Positions 16,396-26,427 of a stretch of 64,000 nucleotides of DNA are shown piece after piece. The translations under genes were made by a program, and so were the position numbers. The first letter of the stretch is position 1; each line of letters begins with the position of its first letter. This stretch comes from Halorhabdus amylolytica (lineage in GTDB: Archaea; Halobacteriota; Halobacteria; Halobacteriales; Haloarculaceae), in assembly GCF_004944975.1 (NCBI RefSeq), contig NZ_SPQG01000009.1, forward strand, positions 62,001 through 126,000. Reading direction: 5' to 3'. Under the pieces are notes generated by a model. That model was not told the DNA's origin. It worked only from the letters and a program-made list of their open reading frames with translations, and ran no database searches.

Positions 16396-18624
16396 ATGAA
16401 CGAAGTCCAGCTAGAGGTCGCGAAGGCCTACCCGAACGACTCGGGCCGGGGCATCGCGCGCCTCGACCCCGACACGCTGTTGCACCTGAAGCTCTCTCCA
16501 GGCGACATCATCGAGATCGAGGGTGCCGAGACGACCGCCGCGAAGGTCTGGCGGGCCGACCGGCAGGACTGGAACACCGATACCGTCCGTATCGACGGGT
16601 TCACGCGACAGAACGCCGACGTGGGAATCGGCGAGCGCGTCGAGATACGCAAGGCTGAGGCCGAGAAGGCCGACTCGCTGGTGCTGGCACCGCCCGAGGA
16701 AGCCTCGGTGCAGTTCGGCTCTGACGCTGCCGGCATGGTCAAACGACAGATCCTGAAACGACCGGTCGTCGAGCGTGACATCGTCCCCGTGATGTCCTCG
16801 ACGAACCACCCCTTCATGCGCTCGCCCGGACAGGCGATCCCGCTGATCGCCGTCGAGACCGAACCCGAGGGCGTCGTCCTCGTCACCGAAGACACGGATG
16901 TCGAGTTGCGCGAGGAACCCATCTCGGGCTACGAGAAGACCGGCGGCGGCATCACCTACGAGGACATCGGCGGCTTAGAGAAGGAGATCCAGCGCGTCCG
17001 CGAGATGGTCGAGTTGCCGATGAAACATCCCCAGATCTTCAAGAAACTGGGGATCGAACCACCCTCCGGCGTCCTGCTACACGGCCCGCCGGGGACGGGC
17101 AAGACGTTACTGGCGAAAGCCGTCGCCAACGAGACTTCTGCGAGTTTCTTCTCGATCGCCGGCCCGGAGATCATCTCGAAGTACTACGGCGAGTCCGAAC
17201 AGCAACTGCGGGAGATCTTCGAGGATGCCACCGAGGAGGCACCCTCGATCATCTTCATCGACGAACTCGACTCGATCGCACCCAAACGGGAGGACGTCAC
17301 TGGCGAGGTCGAGCGCCGGGTCGTCGCCCAGTTACTGACCATGATGGACGGCCTGGAGTCGCGCGGACAGGTGGTCGTCATCGCCGCGACTAACCGCGTC
17401 GACAGCGTCGACCCCGCTCTCCGTCGCCCGGGTCGATTCGATCGCGAGATCGAGATCGGTGTCCCGGACGAGACTGGTCGCGAGGAGATCCTCCAGATCC
17501 ACACTCGCGGGATGCCCCTCTCCGACGATGTCGACCTCGGTCGGATGGCCGAGGACACTCACGGTTTCGTCGGCGCCGACATCGAGAGCCTCACCAAGGA
17601 GGCAGCGATGAAGGCCCTTCGGCGGTACCTCCCCGAGATCGATTTAGACGAGAAGGAAGTCCCGCCGAGCCTGATCGACCGGATGATCATCAAGCGTGAG
17701 GACTTCAAGGGGGCGCTGAACGAGGTCTCCCCGTCGGCGATGCGGGAGGTCCTCGTCGAACTGCCGAAAGTCTCCTGGGACGATGTCGGCGGCCTCCAGA
17801 CGGCCAAAAGCGAAGTCCAGGAGTCCGTCGAGTGGCCCATGTCCAGCCCCGAGAAGTTCACGCGCATGGGTGTCACCCCACCGAGTGGCGTCCTCCTGTA
17901 CGGGCCGCCGGGCACGGGTAAGACGCTGATGGCCAAGGCCGTCGCCAACGAGACCGACGCCAACTTCATCTCCGTGCGCGGCCCCCAGCTGCTCAGCAAG
18001 TGGGTCGGGGAGAGCGAAAAGGCCATCCGCCAGACCTTCCGGAAGGCCAAGCAGGTCGCCCCGACGGTCGTGTTCTTCGACGAACTCGACTCCCTGGCCC
18101 CCGGCCGTGGCGGGCAGGGGACAGGCTCGAACGTCTCCGAACGCGTCGTCAACCAGTTGCTGACCGAGATGGACGGTCTAGAGGACATGGAGGACGTCAT
18201 GATCATCGGCGCGACTAACCGACCGGACATGATCGACCCCGCCTTGATCCGCTCAGGTCGGTTCGATCGGCTCGTCTACATCGGCGAACCCGACGTCGAG
18301 GGCCGTGAGGAGATCCTGAAGATCCACACCGGCGACTCGCCGCTCTCACCGGATGTCTCGTTGCGCGAACTCGCCGAGGTGACCGAGGGCTACGTCGGTA
18401 GCGACCTGGAGTCGATCAGCCGGGAGGCGGCGATCCGCGCGCTCCGGGAGAACGAGGACGCCGAGGAGATCGGCATGAGTCACTTCCGGACCGCCCTCGA
18501 GGACGTCCGCCCGACCATCGACGAAGACATCCGCGAGTACTTCGAACAGATGGAAGACGAGTTCAAAGGCGGCGCCCCCGAACCTGATCGCCGCCGGGGC
18601 TCGGGCCGTATCGGCTTCCAGTAG
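16396..18624 (+). CDS. cdc48: AAA+ ATPase Cdc48/VCP-like
   Basis: 742 residues. The N-domain (about 1-185, double-psi barrel: [21 protein letters not shown]) is followed by two AAA modules, each with Walker A GPPGTGKT (D1 at about 231, D2 at about 502) and Walker [10 protein letters not shown] or VVFFDELDS. Archaeal Cdc48 unfolds proteins for degradation by the proteasome. The divergent gap to larC carries an A/T-rich box at 16350-16360 fitting a promoter. The C-terminal tail is short and basic-rich. Paralogues are common in haloarchaea. Confidence 0.95.
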   Translation: MNEVQLEVAKAYPNDSGRGIARLDPDTLLHLKLSPGDIIEIEGAETTAAKVWRADRQDWNTDTVRIDGFTRQNADVGIGERVEIRKAEAEKADSLVLAPPEEASVQFGSDAAGMVKRQILKRPVVERDIVPVMSSTNHPFMRSPGQAIPLIAVETEPEGVVLVTEDTDVELREEPISGYEKTGGGITYEDIGGLEKEIQRVREMVELPMKHPQIFKKLGIEPPSGVLLHGPPGTGKTLLAKAVANETSASFFSIAGPEIISKYYGESEQQLREIFEDATEEAPSIIFIDELDSIAPKREDVTGEVERRVVAQLLTMMDGLESRGQVVVIAATNRVDSVDPALRRPGRFDREIEIGVPDETGREEILQIHTRGMPLSDDVDLGRMAEDTHGFVGADIESLTKEAAMKALRRYLPEIDLDEKEVPPSLIDRMIIKREDFKGALNEVSPSAMREVLVELPKVSWDDVGGLQTAKSEVQESVEWPMSSPEKFTRMGVTPPSGVLLYGPPGTGKTLMAKAVANETDANFISVRGPQLLSKWVGESEKAIRQTFRKAKQVAPTVVFFDELDSLAPGRGGQGTGSNVSERVVNQLLTEMDGLEDMEDVMIIGATNRPDMIDPALIRSGRFDRLVYIGEPDVEGREEILKIHTGDSPLSPDVSLRELAEVTEGYVGSDLESISREAAIRALRENEDAEEIGMSHFRTALEDVRPTIDEDIREYFEQMEDEFKGGAPEPDRRRGSGRIGFQ

Positions 18625-19218
18625 GAGACGACCTTTTTTCGCCTCGGGTTCGCCTTCGGCGAACCGCTCGGCCAAAAAATCTCGACCAAAAAAGCCGCCG
18701 TCGCGTTTTCGAGACGCTCCCGTCGGTCGCGTCTCGCTTCGCTCCGGCGGGGAACCGGCGCGCTGGCTCGCGGTTTCTTCTCGCGGGGGCTACGCGCCCG
18801 CTTGAATGGTCCGCGGAACTTCGTTCCGCGCTATCACCGCTCGCCGTATCGAGATCGCGAGGCGATCTCGCTCCGCGCGCCGGACGCTGTCGATCCTCTA
18901 TCTTGACGAACATACGGTTAGATGTCTGCACGTCGCGCGATCGTGTCGTGTAGAGTTCGTTTAATAATATTGTATTAGGACTATCGACAGATATGTCCAC
19001 AAGCGTTAATATACCGATGCTATTCGATAGCGAGTGTATGTGAACAATGCACACGATAATCGCGGTTCGGTCGGCTGTCCGGGCCAGTAATCGAGCGGCT
19101 CGACTCGAAGGCGGGCATCGTCTGAGTCGTGAGAGGGGTCTCCTAAAGCGTTCATCGGGTCGAGAGAGGAGGGGCTCTCTCGATCGGCAAGTGAGTCGTC
19201 GTGGGAGAGCCTCCGAGA
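18625..19218. other. 594-base non-coding gap: terminator, triloop hairpins, promoter
   Basis: After the cdc48 stop there is a T6 run at 18634-18639, then a perfect 8-bp hairpin GGTTCGCC-TTC-GGCGAACC (18647-18665). Further hairpins follow, for example GCGGAAC-TTC-GTTCCGC at about 18811-18827. From 18900 to 19060 the sequence becomes AT-rich (ttaataatattg, ttaatatacc), probably promoter DNA for the ligase gene or a spacer of foreign origin. No credible gene on either strand. Confidence 0.6.
18634..18665 (+). terminator. Oligo-T run and hairpin after cdc48
   Basis: A T6 run begins 10 bases after the stop codon, followed by a perfect stem of 8 bp with a TTC loop. The T-run is the expected archaeal termination signal; the hairpin may be a separate repeat element. 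Confidence 0.55.
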
Positions 19219-20382
19219 ATGTCTGACCGGATCGATCCCGGGGAGTCCTCGGATCGAGACGCACTGGGCAACAGTGGAGCGGATTCAGTCCCGCTCCGTC
19301 GTAGCATCGAGGTGGAGTACTGGGTGATCGACGGACAGGGCCGCTTGACAGATCCAGGATCCCTTACCGACGCGGGCGAAGGGGTCGAACGGGAGTTCGT
19401 CGAGCCACTGCTGGAGATCAAGACGACACCGTGTGAGTCCACGGCGGAACTTCGATCGGAGTTCTACGAACGGCTGAATCGGGTGCTCCAGCGGGCAGCG
19501 GGCCTGGACAAGCGCCTCGTTCCGCTCGGAACGCCGATGTACGACGGCACGATCGAAGACCGTCCTGGCGAACGGACGAGAATCCAGGATCGGGTCGTCG
19601 GATCGAATTTCGAGTACGTCCGTCACTGTGCGGGGACGCACATCCACGTCGAACAACAGCCGGGGCACGTCATCGACCAGTTGAACACGCTGATCGCCCT
19701 CGATCCTGCCCTGGCGCTGGTCAACTCCTCGCCGTACTTCGGCCATGAGCGGTTGACGACCGGCGCGCGGTCACAGCTCTACCGTCGGATGGCCTACGAA
19801 ACGCTGCCACACCAGGGTCGATTGTGGTCGTACGCCGAGGATCGCGAGGAGTGGGCCAAGCGGCTCGAACACCGCTACGGCGAGTTCGTCACGCAATCGA
19901 TCATCACCGGGTTCGATCGGGAGCGCGTCGAGTCCTATTTCGGCCCGGAGAGTGCCGTTTGGACGCCGGTGCAACTCCGCGAGCGGTTCTCGACTGTCGA
20001 ATGGCGATCCCCGGACACTGCGCTCCCGAGCCAGGTCCTCCGGCTGGCCGACGAACTCGTCGCGATCGTCGATCTCCTGACGGAGGTCCCGGTCCGGATC
20101 GAGGGTGAGACGGGACAACTCACCGCGGAGGAAATCGTCCTCCCGGAGTTCGACGTCGTCGGGCAGTACGTCGACGCTGCGATCCGTGAGGGACTCTCCT
20201 CGGAAGCCGTCCGGGAGTACCTTGGCCGGATGGGGTTCGACGTCGACGCCTACGAACCACTGACTCACGAAATGGACGTGACCGCGGAGATCACCGAATC
20301 TGAAGCTCGTGAACGCCGTCTGAGGTACGCGGATCGCCTCGAAGCTGACGTCCGTCGCGTCAGTTCGCTCACTGCCGACTGA
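19219..20382 (+). CDS. GCS2-family carboxylate-amine ligase (glutamate--cysteine ligase-like)
   Basis: 387 residues from the ATG at 19219 (a GTG 18 bases upstream is also open). The start RRSIEVEYWVID is the Glu-rich substrate and metal strand of the GCS2 fold, and FVEPLLEIKTTPCES plus HCAGTHIHVEQQ are the family's metal-binding strands. Members join glutamate (or another carboxylate) to an amine using ATP; haloarchaea make gamma-glutamylcysteine as their main thiol. This sequence is distant from the GshA I know of from Haloferax, so the substrate may differ. A class-I glutamine amidotransferase follows after 71 bases, and the two may work on gamma-glutamyl compounds. Confidence 0.7.
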   Translation: MSDRIDPGESSDRDALGNSGADSVPLRRSIEVEYWVIDGQGRLTDPGSLTDAGEGVEREFVEPLLEIKTTPCESTAELRSEFYERLNRVLQRAAGLDKRLVPLGTPMYDGTIEDRPGERTRIQDRVVGSNFEYVRHCAGTHIHVEQQPGHVIDQLNTLIALDPALALVNSSPYFGHERLTTGARSQLYRRMAYETLPHQGRLWSYAEDREEWAKRLEHRYGEFVTQSIITGFDRERVESYFGPESAVWTPVQLRERFSTVEWRSPDTALPSQVLRLADELVAIVDLLTEVPVRIEGETGQLTAEEIVLPEFDVVGQYVDAAIREGLSSEAVREYLGRMGFDVDAYEPLTHEMDVTAEITESEARERRLRYADRLEADVRRVSSLTAD

Positions 20383-20453
20383 CTATCGACGAGTGGTGGC
20401 AAAAGATGACGAGACGAAACCGTATTTCTCTTTGGGCGGATAGATGTGCACAA

Positions 20454-21170
20454 ATGGACTGTCCACGTCTCGCTTTGTTGAACGCAGCCCACGAAGCGGC
20501 GGATACCCGGCGGAACTTCGAGCGGGAACTGGACGCCGATCTGGAGGTCTTTCACTCTCCGTCGGGGGAGCTTCCGTCGGGGTTCCAGTACGACGGGTTC
20601 GTGATCACCGGGTCGAGCGCGTCAGTGTACTGGGACCGGGAGTGGATCGGCGAGTTGAAGGTCTGGGTCGGTGACGCGATCCGGGCGGGGCTGCCCGCGC
20701 TGGGGGTCTGTTTCGGCCATCAGTTACTGGCTGACGTCATGGGCGGGAGCGTCAAGAGCATGGGCGAGTACGAACTCGGGTACCGGACGGTCGAACACGA
20801 CGACAACAGTCGCCTGTTCGAGGGGATCGACGAGACGATGACGGTGTTCATGAGCCATTCCGATCACGTCACTGAGGCACCCCCCGGAGCGACGGTGGCC
20901 GCGAAAAACGAGTACGGGATTCAGAGCTTCCAGAAAGGCCGTGTGTTCGCTGTCCAGTTCCACCCGGAGTACGATATGGAGACGGCTGAGATGATCACAC
21001 GGGGGAAGTCGGATGAACTCCCTTCGGAGCGAATCGACAGCGTCTTCGACGGGATCCATGAGGGCAACTACGACGAGGCCCGGCAGGCAAAGACGCTGTT
21101 CGATAATTTCACCGGGTTCGTCGAAGCGATACAGCACGACCGGCTCGAACGAGCGGAATCACAGCCCTAA
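20454..21170 (+). CDS. Class-I glutamine amidotransferase (GMP synthase subunit A-like)
   Basis: 238 residues. The triad is visible: Cys86 in GVCFGHQ, His170 and Glu172 in QFHPEYD. It lacks a synthetase domain, so it acts alone or with a partner. Relatives include GuaA subunit A paralogues and gamma-glutamyl peptide hydrolases. The ATG at 20454 lies about 25 bases behind an AT-rich box (cgtatttctc, about 20430), giving a nearly leaderless mRNA with its own promoter. A start 48 bases upstream would add a basic, atypical extension. The neighbouring GCS2 ligase suggests making or breaking of gamma-glutamyl bonds, but this is inference. Confidence 0.8.
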   Translation: MDCPRLALLNAAHEAADTRRNFERELDADLEVFHSPSGELPSGFQYDGFVITGSSASVYWDREWIGELKVWVGDAIRAGLPALGVCFGHQLLADVMGGSVKSMGEYELGYRTVEHDDNSRLFEGIDETMTVFMSHSDHVTEAPPGATVAAKNEYGIQSFQKGRVFAVQFHPEYDMETAEMITRGKSDELPSERIDSVFDGIHEGNYDEARQAKTLFDNFTGFVEAIQHDRLERAESQP

Positions 21171-21341
21171 CGTCTTCTACTGTCTGAAAGTGACGGGATC
21201 GAGAGTCAAGCAAAACACGAGACCAGCCAGACACGTCGAAGTCCCGAGACAGAGGGCGAATCGGGGGGCGGAGTCTCTCGGCGTTTTCGCCGGGCGTCGG
21301 CGACCGTTCCGCGAGCGGTATCGACGGACGATGCCCCTCCG

Positions 21342-23663
21342 TCACTCTGTGACGGGAATCTTGACGACGAAGACCGCCCCCCTGGGTTCGTTATCTTCGA
21401 CGTGAACCTGGCCGTTATACCGGTCGAGGAGCGTTTCGACGAGGTACAGCCCGAGACCCGTCCCATCGTTGTCGAGTCTGGTCTCTCCCTGTTCGAAGAT
21501 CCTGGCCTTGTGTGCGTCGGGGATACCGGGGCCGTCGTCGGCGACGCGGATCACGGCGTCGCCGTCTTCGACGGTCGCCGAGACACTCACCTCGGGACGG
21601 TCGTTGTCGTTGTGGCGGACCGCATTGTTTAGGAGGTTCCGAAATACCGCTTCCAGCATATCGTCGGCCAATACGTCGACGGTGGGGATCGGGCCGTCCG
21701 TCGTCACTCGCGCGTGCTCGTGTTTGGATCCGACATCCGAGATTTCGGCTTCGAGTACGCGACGGAGCCCTACCGGATGGAGATCAGTGTCGGACTGGAG
21801 CATGATCTCGGTCACTTCTCTCGCCATGTCGGTTATCTCGACAGCGTCCCGGGTAGCGTCGAGGATCCGTTCGGCGTCCCGTCCGTGGTTGTTGCCTGCC
21901 TGCAATGATTCCGCGTATCTAGTCACGACCTGCAATTCGTTGCGGATGTCGTGGCGGACGATCTGATTGAGCACCGTCAGGTTGTCCCGCTGGGACTCGA
22001 GTCGGCGCTCGTACTCCTTGCGTGCGGTGATGTCTATCGCCGTCAGATATACTCTCGAATGGTTCTCCGCGTATATCTCGGGCACTTTCACGTCGAGAAT
22101 CTCGTCTATCCGATCGCCATCGAGCGTTTCGGCGACGGTCTGGACTCGAAAGTGAGTCTCGCCGTTCGCGAGTCGAGCCCAGATTTCCGCGTTCGCCTCG
22201 TAGGCTTCCGCCGTGAAGATCCCGTCGAGGTTGTCTATCAGTTCCGCCTTTGACGCCGCCCCGTACCGTTCGAGACTCTCCTTCGAGACGTCGATCACTT
22301 CGATCTTCTCCAGGATCGTCTGCATTTCCTCCGGGTGTTCTTTGAGGTACGTCTCGACGTCCTCGTCACCGACCGGGAACGATTTGATGTGCGCCGTGAC
22401 GGCGGAGAAGTCCTCGACCCAGATGACCGCCGGGTTCGATTCGAAGAGCGAGCGATATCGTTGTTCGCTCTCTTCGAGTGCCCGCTCACGTCGCTTGCGT
22501 TCGTCGATGTCGATATGGATACCCGCCGCACGGATTGGCTCCTGGTCTTCGTCACGTTCGACGACCCGCCCGATACTCCGCATCCACTTGTAGCTCCCGT
22601 CGGCGGTCCGCAACCGATATTCGACATCCTGGTACCCGGCGTTGTCCCTGACCTGCGTTTCGAACTCTGCCCTGACTTTCTGGCGGTCGTCGGGATGGAC
22701 GCGTCGCTTCCACGCTTCGTAGCGCTGGTCGATCTCGTCGAGCGGATGACCGATCATCTCAGCCCACTGTTCGTTGAACTCCACCTCGTCCGTCCGAAGG
22801 TTCCAGTCCCACACCCCCAGGTTCGCTCCCTCGACCGCGAGTTCGAGTCGTTCGGAGAGGCGTTGCAGCCGCCGTTCGTGTTCTCTGCGTTCGGTGATAT
22901 CCCGTGTGACGCCGACAACCCCGTGGACGGATCCATCGATCGCCACGGGAGTGAGACGATATTCCAGGACTGCGTGGCCGTGGTCCGGAAACTCGGCCTC
23001 GATCTCGCCGTGTATCGTCTCCCGTTCGCCGTCGAGCAACGCCTGATACGGGTCGCCGTCGTGCTGCCCACGGACGAGCGAAACGAGCGTGCTCGGTTCT
23101 CCCTCGAGTTCGTTTGTCGTCGTCCCATACCATTCGGCCACGCGGTCGTTGACGACGTCGAAGTGGCCGTTCTCGTCGTAGATACACGCACCCTCCAGCA
23201 TCGAGTCGATGACGTGCTCGTAGCGTCGCAACGTCTCGGTACGTTCTCCCAGTGTCTGCTGCGATCGATGTGACTCGACGGCGTTCGTGATGTGGTTGGC
23301 CAGTACGGCGTACTGCTCGGTCCCGGCCTCCTTCCGGAGGTAGGTGGTCACGCCCGCTTCGATCGCCTCGCTGGCAACCTTCTCGGAGCCCTTCCCTGTG
23401 AAAAGAACGAACGGGAGATCGGGGTACTCCTCCCGTACCGTCTCGAGAAACGCGATGCCGTCCTGTCCAGGCAGCGCGTAGTCGGAGACGATACAGTCGA
23501 TGTCGGCGTCGTCGAGCACCTCCTGCGCCTCGCTTGCACTCCTCGCGGACCGGACGGAGAGGCGCTCGTCCTCACGTTCCAGGTACTCACCGACTAACTC
23601 AGTCAGGGCCGGGTCGTCGTCAACGTGGAGGACGGAGATCCCGTCTCGCTCTCTCCGAACCAT
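21342..23663 (-). CDS. Hybrid sensor histidine kinase (REC-PAS-PAS-PAS-HisKA-HATPase)
   Basis: 773 residues, soluble, no membrane segment. A receiver domain (about 10-125; phospho-acceptor Asp61 in IVSDYALPG) is followed by three PAS domains with PAC ends (about 140-255, 265-395, 400-545). Then come the HisKA helix with His571 (RHDIRNEL) and the HATPase with DDGPGIP and GTGLGLYL. This order is common in haloarchaeal kinases thought to sense redox, light or small molecules. There is no partner response regulator nearby. The amidotransferase gene is convergent with it, with a 170-base gap that shows nothing notable. Confidence 0.92.
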   Translation of the reverse strand: MVRRERDGISVLHVDDDPALTELVGEYLEREDERLSVRSARSASEAQEVLDDADIDCIVSDYALPGQDGIAFLETVREEYPDLPFVLFTGKGSEKVASEAIEAGVTTYLRKEAGTEQYAVLANHITNAVESHRSQQTLGERTETLRRYEHVIDSMLEGACIYDENGHFDVVNDRVAEWYGTTTNELEGEPSTLVSLVRGQHDGDPYQALLDGERETIHGEIEAEFPDHGHAVLEYRLTPVAIDGSVHGVVGVTRDITERREHERRLQRLSERLELAVEGANLGVWDWNLRTDEVEFNEQWAEMIGHPLDEIDQRYEAWKRRVHPDDRQKVRAEFETQVRDNAGYQDVEYRLRTADGSYKWMRSIGRVVERDEDQEPIRAAGIHIDIDERKRRERALEESEQRYRSLFESNPAVIWVEDFSAVTAHIKSFPVGDEDVETYLKEHPEEMQTILEKIEVIDVSKESLERYGAASKAELIDNLDGIFTAEAYEANAEIWARLANGETHFRVQTVAETLDGDRIDEILDVKVPEIYAENHSRVYLTAIDITARKEYERRLESQRDNLTVLNQIVRHDIRNELQVVTRYAESLQAGNNHGRDAERILDATRDAVEITDMAREVTEIMLQSDTDLHPVGLRRVLEAEISDVGSKHEHARVTTDGPIPTVDVLADDMLEAVFRNLLNNAVRHNDNDRPEVSVSATVEDGDAVIRVADDGPGIPDAHKARIFEQGETRLDNDGTGLGLYLVETLLDRYNGQVHVEDNEPRGAVFVVKIPVTE

Positions 23664-23775
23664 ACGTAGCTCTGTCGGTGCCGATGTTTATATTTGAGTG
23701 TCTTCCTCGGCGGGCTCACTGTTCGCGCCCTGGCTGTCCGTCTCTCGCGCGATGCCCAAACGAAACAGAAGGGGT

Positions 23776-24918
23776 CTAGAGCTCGCCGAGTTTCCGGAGC
23801 AACTGTCCGCGGTACTCCTCGTCGCTTTCGACGCCTTTCAGTTCGAGGACGTTACGCTGGAGCTTGTCCAGGGCGACGTTGAACGCGGTCTTGGCGCCGT
23901 AGCCCTCGCCGCTGCCGGCGACCTGGCCTTTGTTCGTCCGGAGGCGGATCTTGCAACTGATCAGGGGCGTCCCGCGGAGTTTCTCCTTGTGTTCCTGGAA
24001 GCGGACGTGGGCGTGCTGGACCTGCATCGCCTGGTACTTGTCGGCGGCCCCCTCGATCTCGACGCGGACGTCCTGGCGGGAGATCGTGTCCAGCAGGTTG
24101 ATGTTGGTGATCTGGACGTCCATGTGCTCCTCCTCGGTGAAAGTGAGTGCCCGGAGGACGTCCGTCTTGGTGACGATGCCGGCCACCAGCGAGTCGTCCC
24201 GTTCGGGCGTGACCACGAGGCCGGCGTAGTCGTTCTCCAGCATGCGTCGGACAGCCGACTCGACGCTCTCCTCGACGGTCGTGGTCTCGACGGGACTGGA
24301 CATCACGTCGTAGACAGGGAGGTCGAGGATGCGGTCGACGTCCCCGGCCCGCTCACCCCGCGTCGCCTTGTTCATGTCCCGGACGACAACGTCGACGATA
24401 TCGTGGCGGGTCACCATGCCAGTGAGGTTACCGTCCTCGTCGAGGACGGGCAGCCTGGAGATGCCATGTTCGCGCAACTGGTTGATCGTCTGGCCGACTT
24501 CGGTGTCCTCGGTCGCGCTGATCACGTCGGCCGTGTAGATGTCGCCGACGGAGAGGGCATCGAGGTTGTCCAAAACAGCCCGGAGGATGTCGTCGTCGGT
24601 GATGACCCCCCAGAGCTTGTTGGCCTCGAAGACGGGTGCGATCTTGGTCCCGCTCTCGACGAGGACGCGGGCGGTCTCACGAACGTCAGCCGTCCGCTCG
24701 ACTTTGGGGGCGTGTTGCATCAAGGCAGACGCCTTCGCTCGGTCCTCGACGTGGGACTGGACCAGTTGTTTCTGCGTAATCACGCCAGCGTAGCTCCCGT
24801 CTTCGGTGACGATTACCCCCTTGGGGTTCTTGCGCTCGAAGATGGACCGGACTTTCCCCAGGCGTTCGTCGGCGTCGACTTCCACGTACTCGCGGGTAGC
24901 TATATCGGCAATATCCAT
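23776..24918 (-). CDS. Four-CBS protein with C-terminal HPF/RaiA-like ribosome-binding domain
   Basis: 380 residues from the ATG at 24918. Four CBS repeats (about 1-60, 63-118, 122-180, 202-262) would bind adenine nucleotides. The last 110 residues read like a hibernation factor: ITNINLLD, then HAHVRFQEHKEKLRG, KIRLRTNKGQVAGSGEG, and AFNVALDKLQRNVLELK, matching the HPF/RaiA pattern of EG...A...DKL. HPF proteins dimerise or silence ribosomes at low energy. An energy-sensing ribosome factor is therefore a reasonable reading; the domain call is mine by eye. The promoter lies in the 144-base divergent gap shared with the gene at 25063. Confidence 0.65.
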   Translation of the reverse strand: MDIADIATREYVEVDADERLGKVRSIFERKNPKGVIVTEDGSYAGVITQKQLVQSHVEDRAKASALMQHAPKVERTADVRETARVLVESGTKIAPVFEANKLWGVITDDDILRAVLDNLDALSVGDIYTADVISATEDTEVGQTINQLREHGISRLPVLDEDGNLTGMVTRHDIVDVVVRDMNKATRGERAGDVDRILDLPVYDVMSSPVETTTVEESVESAVRRMLENDYAGLVVTPERDDSLVAGIVTKTDVLRALTFTEEEHMDVQITNINLLDTISRQDVRVEIEGAADKYQAMQVQHAHVRFQEHKEKLRGTPLISCKIRLRTNKGQVAGSGEGYGAKTAFNVALDKLQRNVLELKGVESDEEYRGQLLRKLGEL

Positions 24919-25062
24919 CGTACCAGTGGTAGTTGGATGGGAAGGGTTATCAAACTTGGTTTGTTTTCGATCGATCGACGTGTGGCCCGGCCCGCACACA
25001 CCGCCCCAGACAATGGGTTCCGGAGGCGACGCGCCCTTGTGAGGTGGCGCCAAAGAGATACC

Positions 25063-25479
25063 ATGCTCGGAGACATCGACCCGGCTGATCACACTGTCGA
25101 GTCGTTACGGCGAGCCTACCTAGAGACGCTTCGTGAGGCGATCGAGACCGTCGGTTGTGCCGACGTGGCGACGTCAAGTGGCATCGACCGAGAGACTGTC
25201 GACGCGATCGCCACCGGTGGGAGAGACGCGATCACGTTGACCGAGGCGACAGCGATCCTCGCCACCGTCGAGGATCAGGATGCCGATGCCATTTCCGCCG
25301 ACGCCCGCGATCGACTGTTGCTCTCGATGTCGAACGCCGTTCTGGATGTCGACGCACTCGCCAGGCGTCTCGACGGGGACTATCTGGCCAAGGAACTCCA
25401 GGCGAAGATCGAGGGGCGCCACCCCATGACAGTCGCGGAGTACGCCCGCGTACAGACGGCGATCGCGGAGGAATCGTGA
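25063..25479 (+). CDS. Conserved haloarchaeal protein (DUF5791-like)
   Basis: 138 residues, acidic and mostly helical, with short blocks resembling HTH helices: VESLRRAYLETLREAIETVG and AITLTEATAILATVED. I recognise it as a haloarchaea-only family likely to be DUF5791, with no known role. The ATG is 145 bases from the divergent CBS gene. Its stop overlaps the GTG of the following SDR gene, so the two form an operon and may be functionally linked. Confidence 0.65.
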   Translation: MLGDIDPADHTVESLRRAYLETLREAIETVGCADVATSSGIDRETVDAIATGGRDAITLTEATAILATVEDQDADAISADARDRLLLSMSNAVLDVDALARRLDGDYLAKELQAKIEGRHPMTVAEYARVQTAIAEES

Positions 25480-26363
25480 CCCGCGTCGTCGTCCTCGGCT
25501 GTGGATACGTGGGCTGTGAGCTGGTCCGACAGCTCGAGGACCACCACGTCGTCGGCGTGCGTCGCTCCGAGGACGGACTGGCGGCCGTCGAGGCAGCAGG
25601 TGCCGAGGCCGTCCGGGCCGACGTGACGGACCCGGATTCACTGGAAAGCGTGCCGGACGCCGACTGGCTCGTCTTCGCGGCCAGCGCCGGTGGGCGGGAC
25701 GTAGCGGCCGCCCGCGAGACGTACGTCGAGGGGCTCCGGACGGCGATCGAGCACTTCGCCGGACGTGGCTCTACACCCGAACGGCTCGTCTACACCTCCA
25801 GTACGGGCGTCTACGGTGACCACGACGGCGCGTGGGTCGACGAGGAGACGCCCCTCTCGCCCGCCACCGAGAAGGCACAGGTGCTGGCCGAGGCCGAACG
25901 GATCGCTCTGGACGCCCCGAGCGGGATTGACGGCACAGTCGCGCGCTTCGGCGGACTTTACGGCCCGGACCGCTATCGATTGAAGCGCTATCTCGAGGGG
26001 CCCGTCACTGCGGGGTACCTGAACATGGTTCACCGGGACGACGCCGCGGGCGCGATCGCGTTCCTGCTGGCGTCGGACGCGGGACGGAACGCCGTCGTCA
26101 ACGTCGTCGACGACGAACCGGTCGAGAAGTGGGGGTTTGCCGACTGGCTGGCCGAGCAATGCGACGAGCCGTTCCCGCCGAAACGAACCATCGAGGAACG
26201 CCTCGCGGACGAGGACGGCGAATCGAACCGCCGCGTCCAGGCGAACAAGCGCGTCAGCAACGACCGGCTTCGGCGGCTAGGCTATGAGTTCGCGTATCCG
26301 ACCTATCGCGAGGGATACCGATCGGCGATCGACGAACACAGATCGGGCGAGCGGGCGGATTGA
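25476..26363 (+). CDS. NAD-dependent epimerase/SDR-family protein (YeeZ-like)
   Basis: 295 residues from a GTG overlapping the previous stop. The nucleotide loop is atypical, VVVLGCGYVGCELVRQL, as in the YeeZ/DUF1731-like subgroup of extended SDRs rather than classical sugar epimerases. YTSSTGVYGDH holds the active Ser and Tyr region, and MVHRDDAAGAI fits the family's C-terminal part. A classical YxxxK is not obvious (the region reads SPATEKAQ), so catalysis may be altered. Substrate unknown. Confidence 0.7.
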   Translation: MTRVVVLGCGYVGCELVRQLEDHHVVGVRRSEDGLAAVEAAGAEAVRADVTDPDSLESVPDADWLVFAASAGGRDVAAARETYVEGLRTAIEHFAGRGSTPERLVYTSSTGVYGDHDGAWVDEETPLSPATEKAQVLAEAERIALDAPSGIDGTVARFGGLYGPDRYRLKRYLEGPVTAGYLNMVHRDDAAGAIAFLLASDAGRNAVVNVVDDEPVEKWGFADWLAEQCDEPFPPKRTIEERLADEDGESNRRVQANKRVSNDRLRRLGYEFAYPTYREGYRSAIDEHRSGERAD

Positions 26364-26427
26364 GGTGGCAGCGTCTGCCGTTTCGCTTGCCGAACCTTCT
26401 TAACAGATCGGGGAGACAGTCATCCCT

